Shown here piece by piece: positions 23,212 to 34,464 of a DNA stretch of 64,000 nt (positions are counted from its first letter, which is position 1; every line of letters starts with the position of its first letter). Under the pieces are notes generated by a model. It saw only the letters and a list, made by a program, of their open reading frames with translations, was not told the origin of the DNA and did no database searches. The stretch spans positions 21,853,777 to 21,917,776 of the forward strand of contig OX352761.1 in NCBI GenBank assembly GCA_947095585.1. Reading direction: 5' to 3'. Source of the DNA: Nephrocerus scutellatus (lineage: Eukaryota; Arthropoda; Insecta; Diptera; Pipunculidae). The translations under genes were made by a program, and so were the position numbers.

Positions 23212-24101
23212 CTAATCAGATTCACTATCAGACGGCGATTTCTCGTTTTTTTTCTCATCAGTCTTGTAATGGCGATATTCCTTCTTCAACTCCCACATAT
23301 TCTTATGAGGATTCTTCATGTTATAATCACAGACTTCTTTGAGGATTTCTTTCAGATAGCCAATAGGCTGTTTTGTGATCTTAACCAAATCCTTAATATT
23401 ATAGTATTGATGCTTCTCAAATGCATTGAAGAGCATATCCATGACAGAGTTTTTGTCGCCGCGGGCTTTTTTACCTTCAGCTTTCTTCCGTTCAATATAT
23501 TCTTTCTGTAAGAACGAGAGCAAGCAATATATTAATAAGCTGTACATTTCTATGGAATTACTATCATTATTATATTTACATTGTGCTTGTGATCATTAAC
23601 GGGTTTAAAGTTTTGCACGATCTTGTCAATTGGTTTAACGCGTCTTTGTGGAACCGACGCCTTTTTGATTGAGTCCAATTTTAATTTCATATAACACGTG
23701 TCGGCAATCGGTCGACATTCCAACTTTTGGACAATACGACCTTCCATATAGATTTTTTCAAATTCTGTGGATGCATCGTCCTTAGTTTTTTCTGATGTCC
23801 CTGCATGAGAAAAAACTCCTAAAGTCTGTTTAGTCACCACGGAGACATCGAGAATGTGTTCTGTTGGAATTTTCTCATCAGGATCCAGATTGACAACAGC
23901 TTGTGTGAGTGATAGTGAAACTTGTGCTTTTTGGCCAGGTGTCTTGCTGATACGCAGTTTGCCAACGTCCATATTCGACGGCGCTTTCTCCCATTTCGTC
24001 GCAATGTACTTTGGCACCTTTACCAGCCACACTCCACGACCAGCATTTGAGAGGTCAAGCTCCTTGTCGAACTGAAGTTTTTCCTTTTCATCTTTTGACA
24101 T
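23212..24101 (-). CDS. TfIIFbeta: Transcription initiation factor IIF subunit beta (RAP30)
   Basis: TFIIF beta pairs with the alpha subunit, binds RNA polymerase II and helps recruit it to promoters. Two exons join in phase 0: 24101-23580 and 23505-23212, giving 271 residues, the usual length. Exon 1 holds the N-terminal dimerisation domain (DLSNAGRGVWLVKVPKY, then SLSLTQAVV) and the middle region (MEGRIVQKLECRPIAD). Its end and exon 2 hold the C-terminal winged-helix DNA-binding domain (MDMLFNAFEKHQYYNIKDL, then PIGYLKEILKEVCDYN and the KNMWELKKEYRHY segment). It ends in an acidic serine tail. ATG at 24101 matches the family start. The gene has no close host neighbour; LINE debris lies on its 3' side and Harbinger relics on its 5' side. 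Confidence 0.95.
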
Positions 24102-24849
24102 CGTAAACTTCGGAGTTTAGGTTAACTACAAAGCAAAATTCGTAATATTTACAAATCATAATTGAATTCTACCTTTCTTACCGTAAAAGAATTAAAGCGT
24201 AAGTGTCCCTCTACTTAATTCTTAAGAGATCAATGCTTACCGTCAAAACGAAATAAAGACATATCAAGTCCAACAAGAAATCAGCTGAGCGCGTGCGATT
24301 GGATGATTCGAGCATTACTCGTTGTCTCTATCTCAAATTACAATAATTCTACAATAAAACAATTTGCTTTTTGTATGTATGGACATGTACACGTAAACGT
24401 AAATTAGAGCCGAATTGAAGGGAAAATGTTGAAGGATTATTTTTGCGATTTTCAAAGTCAGCACAAATAAAAATGGCGATATTTGAAATTGAAGAGAAGG
24501 GTCACACTGCAAAAACCGAGACGGAGGCAGAGAAAATTTAGAACTTATATATTAGTTTGCGTTAAATTTGGTAGCTGTGATCAAATAAATTATGAACAAA
24601 ACTCAATATTTAGAACGCATAATGCCTTAAGATGCAGATGCCACAAAAACATATGTTTTCTCATATACGATAACATATTATTTTATTTTTGCCATGATTT
24701 TTTTCAGCGATAACTCCACCATTTTCCTAAGTCATGCAAACTATTTTATTGTAGTATTATTTTTGTTAAGGTGGAAACAACGAACTACGATTTACAAAAC
24801 CTCCTGGCGGATAAATTTTTACAAGCAATTAACAGCTCGATTTTGACGT
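24102..24849. other. 5' flank of TFIIF beta, no gene seen
   Basis: It contains the presumed TFIIF beta promoter. No convincing TATA box or coding frame was found. Confidence 0.5.
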
Positions 24850-26420
24850 TGGAGTTACGATTGTCTTAGGCCATACACGATCAATATATTGAACAATAAA
24901 TTGCACAATTTATTTGCTGAATGAGAACACTCATAAAAATTTACTAAATGAACTATTACTAACTGAGCCAAGTGATTTTTTAGACTAGACGATACAGGAA
25001 ACACATTTGAGGATTTAAAATTTACAAGTGCGATATCAGCCCAATCAATCGGGAACATTTTAGTGGAAACTGCACAGCCTTAATATACACATTAAAAGAT
25101 TACATATAGGTAAGAAATGTTAAACCTTTTTATTCATACATTTGTACACGTTTATTTATTACTGTTTACACTTTTTACTTAAAGTTTAGTTAAAATTGTA
25201 AAGTACAGATCCCAGAGACGGAAGATTAATGGAAGGTAGTAGCGAATGGTTTTTATAACCAATGGAATTTTCCAAATTGTTTGGGCGCAGTAGATGGCGA
25301 GCATGTATCGATTAAAAAGCCTGCGCATTCGAGTCTTTGTACTACAATTACAAGAAATATTTTAGTGTTATGCTCTTGGCTGTAGTATATTCAAATTATT
25401 AATTTATAATAGTAGATTGCGGAATAAACGGGCGTGTATCACATGTATCATCAGTTGTCTCCCAACCACCGCTGAGCACGGTCGTGCTGCTGCTGCACTC
25501 CAGCACTCGCGAATTTAAAAAAAAACAACAAAGTGTAGTGTTGTGTGTTTGCACACAAAAAAATCAAAATGCAAACAAACGGTTCGCGCGATCGGTCGAT
25601 CACTAAGTGCAAAGTGCAGTGTGTGTGTCCGTGTGCCCCATCATCAACAGAGCAGCTAAAGAATTTGGTGAAACGTAACTGTCGTATGTTTTTCATGCGG
25701 CAGTTTGTTTATGATCTAATTCTTTAGCTATAAGAATAACGGATTGTGAGTGATTTTTTCTTTTGGTGATTTAACTCATTTTGTCGTGAAGGCATAACAC
25801 TGACGACAATTTGTGTTAATAATCAAATTTGAGACATACTCTTCCCAATTCGGTTAAAAGAAGCGGTAAATTGTGTTTTGTGTGTTTGTGTTTCTGCAGT
25901 GGTGTGTAATTTCAGAGAGGATCTCAGCAACATATGTGGGCTGAGAACGAATTTTTTCGCTTAATTCAAGGATTTGTTCTTCAGTACACGTATGTGGAAT
26001 GCTCTGCCAAGCTCTGTCTTCCCACATCACTATGATCCACAGACATTCAAAACACAAGCTCATAGACAACTCCTCTTTTCTCCTCTTCTTCCTTTTCCTT
26101 AACGCCCACGCTGTGCCAAGCATATAGCCGAGCATTATAAGGGTGCGAACCCATTGAAGCGTGCGCGAATTATAAAAAAAAATGGAGGAGTCCTAAGCTA
26201 TACCGCATTCGGAATGTTTTTTTTTATAAAAGTTGCTTAAAATTCCAGAACTTTGAATTTTGTCAAATAGTGCAACAAAACCAGAGATGCTTTTGCCCCG
26301 ACTGATAAATTTATGAAGCCTTGCAGCCAAATAGGTCTAACGATTGAAAAACGTATATTTAATTATCGACTCAGTCGTGCACGACGTGTTGTGGAAAATG
26401 CATTTGGCATCGTGGTTTCT
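24850..26420 (+). mobile_element. PIF/Harbinger transposase relic, copy 1, with an inserted stretch
   Basis: Plus-strand fragments are ISAQSIGNILVETAQ near 25030, then WNFPNCLGAVDGEHVSIKKP near 25258 with YNYKKYFSVMLLAVV (the first catalytic Asp region). After unrelated DNA (about 25440-26200) comes NYRLSRARRVVENAFGI near 26360, the family's C-terminal block. Frame breaks and stops make it dead. The inserted part includes the dispersed motif near 26090-26185. Confidence 0.75.
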
Positions 26421-26922
26421 TAAAAGGGAAAAATGAATAACTTATTTAATCAGAACAAAATTGTGGGACCGATCTATTTCGAAATTTAATATAAGTGGCA
26501 AAGTATTGTTTGTATCTTCCTCACTCTAAAGCCCCTTTTTTGGGATTGTCAATTGGTTGAAATCTAGCGGCGGATAAACGAGATAGCATGTTATAGTAGC
26601 ATTGTTATAGTAATAGTTATAGTTTTTCCGATCAAAGCCATCTTCCATGCCTTTTGGAAATCGGGCTATATTTTATCTCTTTCAAAAAATAACTTGGTAT
26701 CTCGCTTATCCGCCGCTAATTTTCACTAAAAATAAAGTAGATCAGTAAGATATATTTCATATTCAGCTTCTCAGTAGGTGCGAGTGCGTACACAATAGTG
26801 ACTACAATGTGATAATGCGTCATTCACCGCTACATTACGACATCTAGATAGCGGCACCGCTTTCCTAGGAAAAGCTTTAAGTATTAAGTTTTTCATTGTG
26901 AAAGCACGGTAACGGTGCTTTA

Positions 26923-27184
26923 GAGCGTGGCTACACTAGCATGGAAACAAAGTCATGTCCAACAGGTAAGTTTCTAGTGATTTGGAAAGAGAGACCTTGA
27001 TTCCAATGAAAGTCCACCGAAATTCATCTACAAAAGATGACTTTCGGCTTTAGCATGAACGTTCTATACGACAAAACAACAACATATTGACAAACATACC
27101 CACAAACACACACAAATGCTTCTCTAAGTGTAACCACAAGTCCATTGGCATGAATTTTATTCCCATGCCTGTGTGTCCACGCTC
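26923..27184. mobile_element. MITE, Harbinger-like, copy 2
   Basis: The 262-bp element starts GAGCGTGGCTACACTAGCAT and ends with the complementary sequence. It is flanked by TTA on both sides (26920-26922 and 27185-27187). The partner copy is at 13266-13514. It lies between two Harbinger transposase relics, a plausible but unproven source of transposase. Confidence 0.85.
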
Positions 27185-27359
27185 TTAGATTAATCGAGGG
27201 CACCAAATTTTCAGCTACCTGTCAGGTCAGAAATAAGAATGTCACTTGTTTTACTAGAAAACTGTTTTTCTACGACGAGCCTGGAGAAGGAGGATTAATA
27301 TTGATAAGTGAAGCAGTAAGACAACAGCTTGTGCAGCTGTACTTTATTATGTTCTTAAC

Positions 27360-28010
27360 TGTTACTAATGGTTATAATATATATATTTAGCATTTCGAAG
27401 ACATTTGTAGTATTACTGGAATAGGTATAGTTGGCGCTATTGATGGTTTTTATATAGCACCCAAGCAGCCTTTTGGGAACTCCATTGACTTCTATAACAG
27501 AGAGCAATTCACTCGCTTCCTTTGGAAAGTTGATCATTATTAATATCACATCGCATTCTAAGTGCAAGCGTGCAGGCACTTTAACAAATTTTTCAGGAAC
27601 GTGAGATGATGTTCATAACTGTAATTTTGAGCGATCGAGGGCCAATGCGCGCCACTGAAATTAATTACGGGGGCCCACAAGAGAAAAAAACTAAAAACTT
27701 CTCCTTCATCCTTACTTGGTCCATAGGTTTTAAAATTGGGTGTTGCTCCTACCCAAAGTATGACCATTTGGTAACCACATTCAAAAACAATGGTTAGCCG
27801 GCAGCTGATCAGAAGAGTTTCAATGCTGTACGGCAAGTCATAATTATTGAAAACTCATTTGGTCAGTTGAAGGGAAAGACTCAAGTACTTATACGTGTCT
27901 GAAATTGATCTAGTTGTTAAATTTATTATGTTGTGGTGTCTGCTACATAATTTCATTATCCATCCAAAAAAAGATAAGTTAAATAAGCTACTGGGTTCAT
28001 ACCCGATTGA
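27360..28010 (+). mobile_element. PIF/Harbinger transposase relic, copy 2
   Basis: Plus-strand pieces are IVGAIDGFYIAPKQP near 27430 (equivalent to GAIDGKHV), YNREQ, and later FNAVRQVIIIENSFGQLKGK near 27820 (equivalent to the ARxxVENAFGRLKGR block). It is more diverged from copy 1 than a recent duplicate would be, and it carries stops. Confidence 0.75.
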
Positions 28011-28219
28011 TTAAGGTTATATTTCCTTTTTAATTTTTAATAATTGTTATAAAATTATATTTTTATTGATATTAATTTTATGGTAATATCATATTACTGG
28101 ATAATTAACCTCTTGTTGTGGCAAAAAATGGAAACGAAAGCGAAAGCCGCTATGAAGAAACGGAGTTCTCTTGACGATCTTTGGCCCAATGTCTTGATAG
28201 GCATCAGGGTTCTTTCAGT

Positions 28220-28650
28220 GCGTATAACCAATCGTTGTGGAAAAGACGTACAGAGACTGTATAAACCCAGTCATACCGGCCACCTGGAATCCCGCCACTG
28301 TCCGTTCAGCCTCTAATAGTATACACTATAATACACTATCTGCAGCAGTCTCCTCAAGCAATGTTAACAGGGTCCTTGGAACACCCTCTATAAATAACAG
28401 CGAAAAGTCGCTGCCCAGGGAAACCCGGAAAACCCTGGCACAACTTCGGTCGGGCTGGTGCCATATACTTCAGAGCTATAAAACTCGCATTATACCTGGA
28501 ACCAATGATCTCTGCCCCGACTGTAACCAAGGCACCCATAATACCAACCACCTATTCCTCTACCCCCTTCACCTAACGGATTTGGACGTTGCAGATCTGT
28601 GGTCCAACCCTGTTTGCGTGGCCTCTTTTCTTGGCCTGTCAACATAACTC
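28220..28650 (+). mobile_element. Jockey-type LINE ORF2 C-terminal fragment
   Basis: The frame reads LPRETRKTLAQLRSGWCHIL, then DLCPDCNQGTHNTNHLF and a final VCVASFLGL. This is the cysteine/histidine C-terminal domain of Jockey-clade ORF2 proteins. No RT domain is present upstream, so it is 5' truncated. Confidence 0.8.
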
Positions 28651-29145
28651 GACGACCATGCACCACCATTAGTAAATCTAATTAGTGTAGGAACTTTTAT
28701 TTTCTATCTGCTTTGCTTGCCATAAGCCTTTAGTTCATTTAAGTACACTGCGAAATTAAATAGGTTTATTTGTACTGGGAATGAGAGTTTAATGTTTGGA
28801 GAGTTTCCTCTTGATCTTGTTTCAGGCCTGCAGCTGCTACAACAACAACAATTTGAGAGAGTAAAGAGGGAAACCACCATTATGAAAAAATTCATCTTTA
28901 TAGAGTCGATAAATTTTAATTATATTTTTAAAGATAGAATCGTGAATAACATCCCATATTTAATAAATAACATAAACACTATGGAAAAGTAATTTTAAGT
29001 AACTAAAATATAACTTCAAGTACATATAAAATTCAGTCTAGCATTATAATTATTGTTCTGAGGACTAAGTTGTCCTTTAACTAGAAAAAATGGCAACTTA
29101 AAAAACTAATTTATAAATTAAAGTATGTACATAGAAATTATTGTT
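28651..29145. other. No recognised feature
   Basis: AT-rich. It includes the presumed 3' UTR of the Myb/SANT-like gene on its right side. Confidence 0.4.
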
Positions 29146-30225
29146 CTAATCTCTTAACATCTGCCGTAGAATCTTGACTTTATCTTCTTCTACTTTGAGT
29201 TCTCGCTCCCTCATCGCCATATTCTCTTGGTGTTTGTTCTTTTTGAATTTCAGCAAAGCTTTCGCCTGTTCAACAGACTGTTTCAAAACACTGATTTTTT
29301 CTTTCTCCAATTCCATCATATATTTTTTTTGCCTATAGTCAAAATCATTTTGTGACGACCTTTTTAAAATATGTGACTTCATATGGTTTGTGCTAGATGA
29401 TGCGATTGGTGATTGAACTGAAAAATATGCCACTTTTATGTTATGTTGTTATATGTTGAGTAATTCCTTACCGTTTGGGATCCCAACGAATTCTAAAGGC
29501 GACATTTTTGTCAGTTGAAACGTAATCGTCTCGTCGTCTTTAAAAAACTCATCCATCATATCGTACAGGTGCCAGCTACTCAGAGCACGACCACTACCCC
29601 ATTTATTATTATTTGATTTGATGCTTAAGTATCGTCTCTTCAGATTAGCTAATTTTTTAGCTAAAGAATCGGCAGTAACCGCAGAAACTTTTTCGTTTCC
29701 GTACTTTGCAACAAAGCGTGCACGAATGCACTCCCAAAAAACCTTTTTTTTTATTTGGGGACTTCTATATTTATCTAAATCTTCCAAAAGAAGACTAACT
29801 AGATATTTTTCCGAATCCTTCCGCCAAATGAATTCATGTGCATCCAGGGAGACTAATAGCTCTCCTGTCGAAGCTGTCGTGGATTGACAATTCTGATCTG
29901 GACTCTGCTGCTGGAGTTCTGTTGCTGCAGATGTATTTGTTGGTAAGTGCTGAATATTCGGGTTGAATTGAAGATTCGGATCTGGACTGTGCTGGTGGTG
30001 CTCTGCTGTTGCAGATTTATAAGTTGGCATGTGTATAATATTCGGTTTGGATTGAAGATTCCGATATGGACTGCGCTGGTGTTCTGTTGATGCCAATGTA
30101 ATTATTGGAATAAAGCTACGAACTTCTCCATCTCCCATAGCCTTTAGGGATTCAGTGTTTTGTGACGTATCTTTAACATCATATGGGACACCATCAATCT
30201 CATCCGTAAGCGTGCAAGGGTCCAT
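29146..30225 (-). CDS. Myb/SANT-like DNA-binding protein with C-terminal coiled coil
   Basis: Two exons join in phase 1: 30225-29472 and 29417-29146, giving 341 residues. The first 120 residues are polar and contain three imperfect repeats (QxSPDxNxQ spaced by SATEHQ-like text). Residues about 129-230 form a trihelix or MADF/Myb-SANT-like domain, with FIWRKDSEKYLVSLL, KKVFWECIRARF, AKKLANLKRRYLSIKSNNNK and WHLYDMMDEFF. The C-terminus is a charged helix rich in K and E, probably a coiled coil for dimerisation. Such proteins are either gene regulators or the second ORF of PIF/Harbinger transposons. The nearby Harbinger transposase relics make the latter origin plausible, but this frame is intact while those are dead. 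Function unknown. Confidence 0.75.
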
Positions 30226-30743
30226 TTAATTGTTTATTTTCGTTGTTTTCTTATAAACATAAAACGAATATAATTTCTGAAACAAAATCGTTTCGTTAAC
30301 AGATATGACAGCTGTCAAATTTCAAATAGAAAACAGAAGGAATCTAAAAAAAATAATGTGGTTTTTTGTTTACATTTTATTGTTGCAAGGTGTGTGTAAT
30401 GCGTAATTCTGAAAAGTTATTCTCTGTTTTGGTTTTCTTCTTTAAGTTCACAAAACTGTTTTCTCAAAGTATATACTAATAAAATATATTTATTTTTGAA
30501 AAAAAAAAAAATACGGAAAACAGAAATCGAATGGCAAATTGTGCAACGTGCAAAGCAAAATAACATCAGTGTAAAAAAGAGGGGGCGTTTCTGCAGTATG
30601 GCCCACATGCAAATTTAGGCACCCTGACAAGTCCACTACCACGCCCCTGACGACCCCTTTTGTGGGCAGCAAAAATAAGGAGGCGGCCACGCCCCGTTTT
30701 TGTAGGAGGGCCATACAAACAAGGATTTTTTTTTAGAAAAATC
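30226..30743. other. 5' flank of the Myb/SANT-like gene, no gene seen
   Basis: No convincing ORF. The right half is unusually GC-rich for the region (GGAGGCGGCCACGCCCCG near 30690) and may be part of the following repeat. Confidence 0.4.
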
Positions 30744-31068
30744 CATTTACCCAAGTGATTTGAAGGAGGTTTGGGGGTTAATTGGTACCATATAAAAGGT
30801 AATAAAAATACCTTCCATTCCTTTCATCATAAAAACAGTAGGACTATGCAGAACTAATTTTTACCTTTCATTTTTTATCAATATTTTGGCCCGCTCACTT
30901 TTAAGCACGCCTCTTTTTTACCTTTTATATAAAAGACAGTTTTTTGACTCTACTACTGCCGAAGGTGGCTCGATTGGCCTAACTTTTTTTAAAAATGGAA
31001 GGTATTTTTATTACCTTTTATATGGTACCAAATAACCCCCAAACCTCCTTCAAATAACTTGGGAAAAT
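30744..31068. repeat. Inverted repeat with arms of about 78 bases
   Basis: The left arm 30744-30822 and right arm 30990-31068 are near-perfect complements. They share GAAGGAGGTTTGGGGGTTA, GGTACCATATAAAAGGTAAT and AAAATACCTTCCAT. A MITE or foldback element is likely; no target duplication was defined. Confidence 0.85.
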
Positions 31069-33756
31069 GAAAAAATGAGATTTTCAGGGAGTGTACAATG
31101 AGGGCTTTCATGGAAGGGGTGTCTGGAACCCCAAATCCAATGCGGGTTATACTGCAGTTTATCCAAAGAGGGACAACACTTTTTGCATGAAATTTGAAGA
31201 AAATTGGGAAATGTTTCTTAAAAATATGTCTGGGAGCCCACCAACCTGAGGTCGATCTATTCCTAATCTTTACAAAAAGGGCAAAGAAGATTGATCCAGC
31301 ACATCCAATGCGGTAATTAGGGAGCAGTTTAGGTTAGATATCGAGGCATTTAACCAATTATGCAAAAGCCTGCATTACATGAAAATCAGAATTCTGCATT
31401 CTAGGTGATTGGAAATGCTAACAGGAGCCTGTTGCACTCTGCAAAGACGTGAATGATGTACTAAAAGTAGAAAATAGCGATAACCAAACCAAAATAGTTA
31501 GAGTGGCGTATGAGAATGCAGATGAAATTTATGAAGCGGGTGAAGGAACTGAAGCACATACATATCGTTATTTGATAATTAATTTCGTTTTTTAATATTT
31601 CAATTTAAAAAGTAACGTTTATCTAAAAGTAGAAAAGATTTGATAAATTAACATTTTCTAGTTAAATTGAATGTTTTATTTCTCACCATAGAAGTCGACA
31701 TGTCTCATGTGTCATTTTCCATTCGGTATATTTTTTTAGAGTAAAAATATTAAATCCGAAAATTATCGGAGTGTAAAAAACGTCCAGAGAAATTAGTTTT
31801 TTCTCAGACAATGAAAAAAAAACATATCTGAATTGTGACAGTTAAATTATCTCTCCGTTTATTTTCCATAAAACAGGTCCGAAATCACATTCAGTAGTCT
31901 TAAGTAGGTTGGGAAATGGTGGTTTCTTTGGTTGGCTTTGTCAGATATTTATAAACAGACAGATCGTTCCGTAGTTGTAGTTGTTAGAAAATTGTAGTTA
32001 TATAGAGAATGAAGCATAAAATTAACTAAAGTGAACAACTGAGTATGAACAGTTTAGCAAAAGTAACAGAGTAATGTGTACAACAAAGTCATAACAGTGT
32101 AATACTTGAAAGTTTTAGCCCCCTCTGTAAAACAGTTTTACTTCAAGAAACTATTCGGTTTTTTTAATTAACTACCTTGTTACCTACATCATTGAATAAT
32201 TTGTACAATAAACGAATAAAAAAATCGGGTTTTTTTTGTTTATTAAAACTTTCTTATTCAATCCATGAACATCATTCATATCATTCAAAAGAAATGTTAT
32301 AACTCTTTCGTCTTTAAACTTCGTACATCAAATTATTGCAATACTTATATTTAATTCATAAACTGTGACTAATAAGTCGGTTTTGTGTTGTATTTTTTAA
32401 ATCACGTTGCCAATTTCGCTGAAGGTGACAATACGCATTTTTTTTTCATTTTTATCATCTTTATTTAATGGCTCATATTTCCCTTCTTTGCAATATACAG
32501 ACAATTTTCATTCGGTCATTTCTATTTTTTAAGTTAATATTATTAATTACTAGCTGTACATCCAGAGTTTCACTTTTACATATGGATTTTACCATTTACC
32601 GTTAACCGTAATGAAATCGACAACGGTAATTAATAAAAAATGTTTTCTATTAATTTGAAAATGGACCAGTTAAAACAAATAATTTGACTTTTATACACTA
32701 CATTAACTACGTAGTAAATCAACATTTATTACGTAGTCAATCTTGTTGATTTATTTTATAATTTTTTCTTGTAGTTTAACAACTCAGACATTTGACCATA
32801 GACAAAAAAATAGATAATAATAATACTTTTATCTTCTCATTGCTTTTTTTTCGTTAAAGACTGGGGCCCCGAATTGCGTCGACTCGTTTTGCGTTGTTTC
32901 GATTTGCGGCCTCAAGCAAAAAATTCGGTTTGCATGCATGCAACCAGCATGGAAGTCATGCCAATGAACGAACCTGCTATGAAAACGGCAAAACGAGTTG
33001 TTCGCAAAAAAAGTTTATTCATGTTCCTTATAATTTTATTTTAAATTTCTTACTTGAGACTATGAGATATGTATACTGAAATAAAATATTTATGTCAAAT
33101 TAAATGAACTTTTTAATGAAATAAAGAAAATGGCTCATCTTTGGAACCCAATCTACTGCCAAAAGTATTGAATTGTATGGAAAAATTTGTTTCGATTTGC
33201 GTCACAAAATATATATTTTTTATAAACTTTGGAACCAATCTGCAACCAATTGTATAGGAATATACGAGAAAATGTGTTTCGGTTTGCGTTGTTTCGTTTT
33301 GCGTGCAAAATTTTTAGAACGATTCTACGACGCAAATCGGGACCCCAGTGTAATCGTCTTATTATGTTTTTGAGGTAGGAGCTATTTCACACTATATATA
33401 TTATATATATTTTAAACCAAAGAATTATTTAACAATAGCTGTATTTTATTTGCCTAGGCATATGGAATTACAAGAACAATTGCAATATCTTATTTATTCT
33501 TTGGAATAAGAAAACCTGCTGTTTTGCTGGCTATCAAATTCTAATTCCTTATTCCTCGGCAATTAAAATACGCCTAATGAGATAAAAGGTATTTTTTAAA
33601 ATGAACATTTATGCTGGCAACAATGTTTTTCTCAATAACCAAATTATTGCATTTTATGAACCAGATTCTGACAATTCACTAATTCAGTTCTTTTGACCAT
33701 CGTTACTGCTTAAGTGCTGTGCCTGAGATTAATAACAAATAAATAAAACTAAAAAT
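31069..33756. other. Intergenic repeats, no host gene
   Basis: It contains copies of the two dispersed repeats seen near the left edge: 31675-31865 (with 4683-4920) and 32220-32420 (with 1975-2200). The motif GTTTCGATTTGCG and variants recur at about 32895, 33190 and 33285. No gene-like frame was found. Confidence 0.5.
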
Positions 33757-34296
33757 ATGTCTTTACTTCTTAGATTTGTGCGAAATATTGTCTCTAGCAA
33801 CATGATCCATATGAGGACATTCACAACAACAACACCTATGATGTTAAAAGAAAGTAAGTTACTGAGTTTTCGTCTCTCAGCTGGTGCCTAACCTCTTCTG
33901 TCATTATTCGCAAAACCCACAACAGTTCAAGCTAAACAGGAAAATGGTGCACTCGTAATCCAAGGAGTTCAAATCACATCTCCACGGTCGAATAAAATGC
34001 TTCAATCTGCCTGCCAACCGGGATTTTGTCCCGAATGCACTCTTGGCCTTGATATCAAACACACCGATGTGCTTATTCTGTCACAATACGTTCGTTCAGA
34101 TGGATGCATGCTGCCAAGGCGGATTACTGGATTGTGCAGACGACAACAAAAACGAATTGGAATGCTAGTTACCATGGCTCAAAAGGCAGGTCTTATGCCA
34201 AATTTAACGCCCGAATGGAGCAAAAAAGACCCAAAGAAACGCTTTGGTTGGAAGAAGTATAATAAGTACTTTTTGGAGTCGACAATAAAGATTTAA
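33757..34296 (+). CDS. mRpS18A: Mitochondrial ribosomal protein S18A
   Basis: This is a bS18-family mitoribosomal protein, imported into the matrix. Exon 1 (33757-33853) encodes a basic, serine/threonine-rich presequence starting MSLLLRFVRNIV. It joins in phase 1 to exon 2, whose acceptor is at 33925 or, six bases on, at 33931; both keep the frame and give 155 or 153 residues. Exon 2 carries NKMLQSACQPGFCPECTLGL, then DVLILSQYV, PRRITGLCRRQQKRI and the family's MAQKAGLMPNL end. The three cysteines before the DVLIL block fit the zinc site reported for mitochondrial S18 proteins. AATAAA lies at 34360-34365. The gene converges on the zinc-finger gene, 168 bases between stops. Confidence 0.95.
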
Positions 34297-34464
34297 ACAA
34301 AAAAACGCATATAAAATGTATTTTTAATATCAGTTTTATTGGTATTTATATTAGCAGTCAATAAAAACAGTACAACGATAACTATAAGTTCAAAACTTAA
34401 TCATTTATTTATATCAGCCGGCAATACAAAAAATGTACGATTATTATAAGTTTAAAACTTAATC

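Noticed and set aside
25854..26135. Minus-strand frame with a KRKKRRKEE stretch
   Set aside because: It overlaps a dispersed repeat inserted in a Harbinger relic and has no recognisable domain.
29618..29887. Plus-strand 89-residue frame
   Set aside because: It is antisense to the Myb/SANT-like exon, whose frame shows conserved domain residues.
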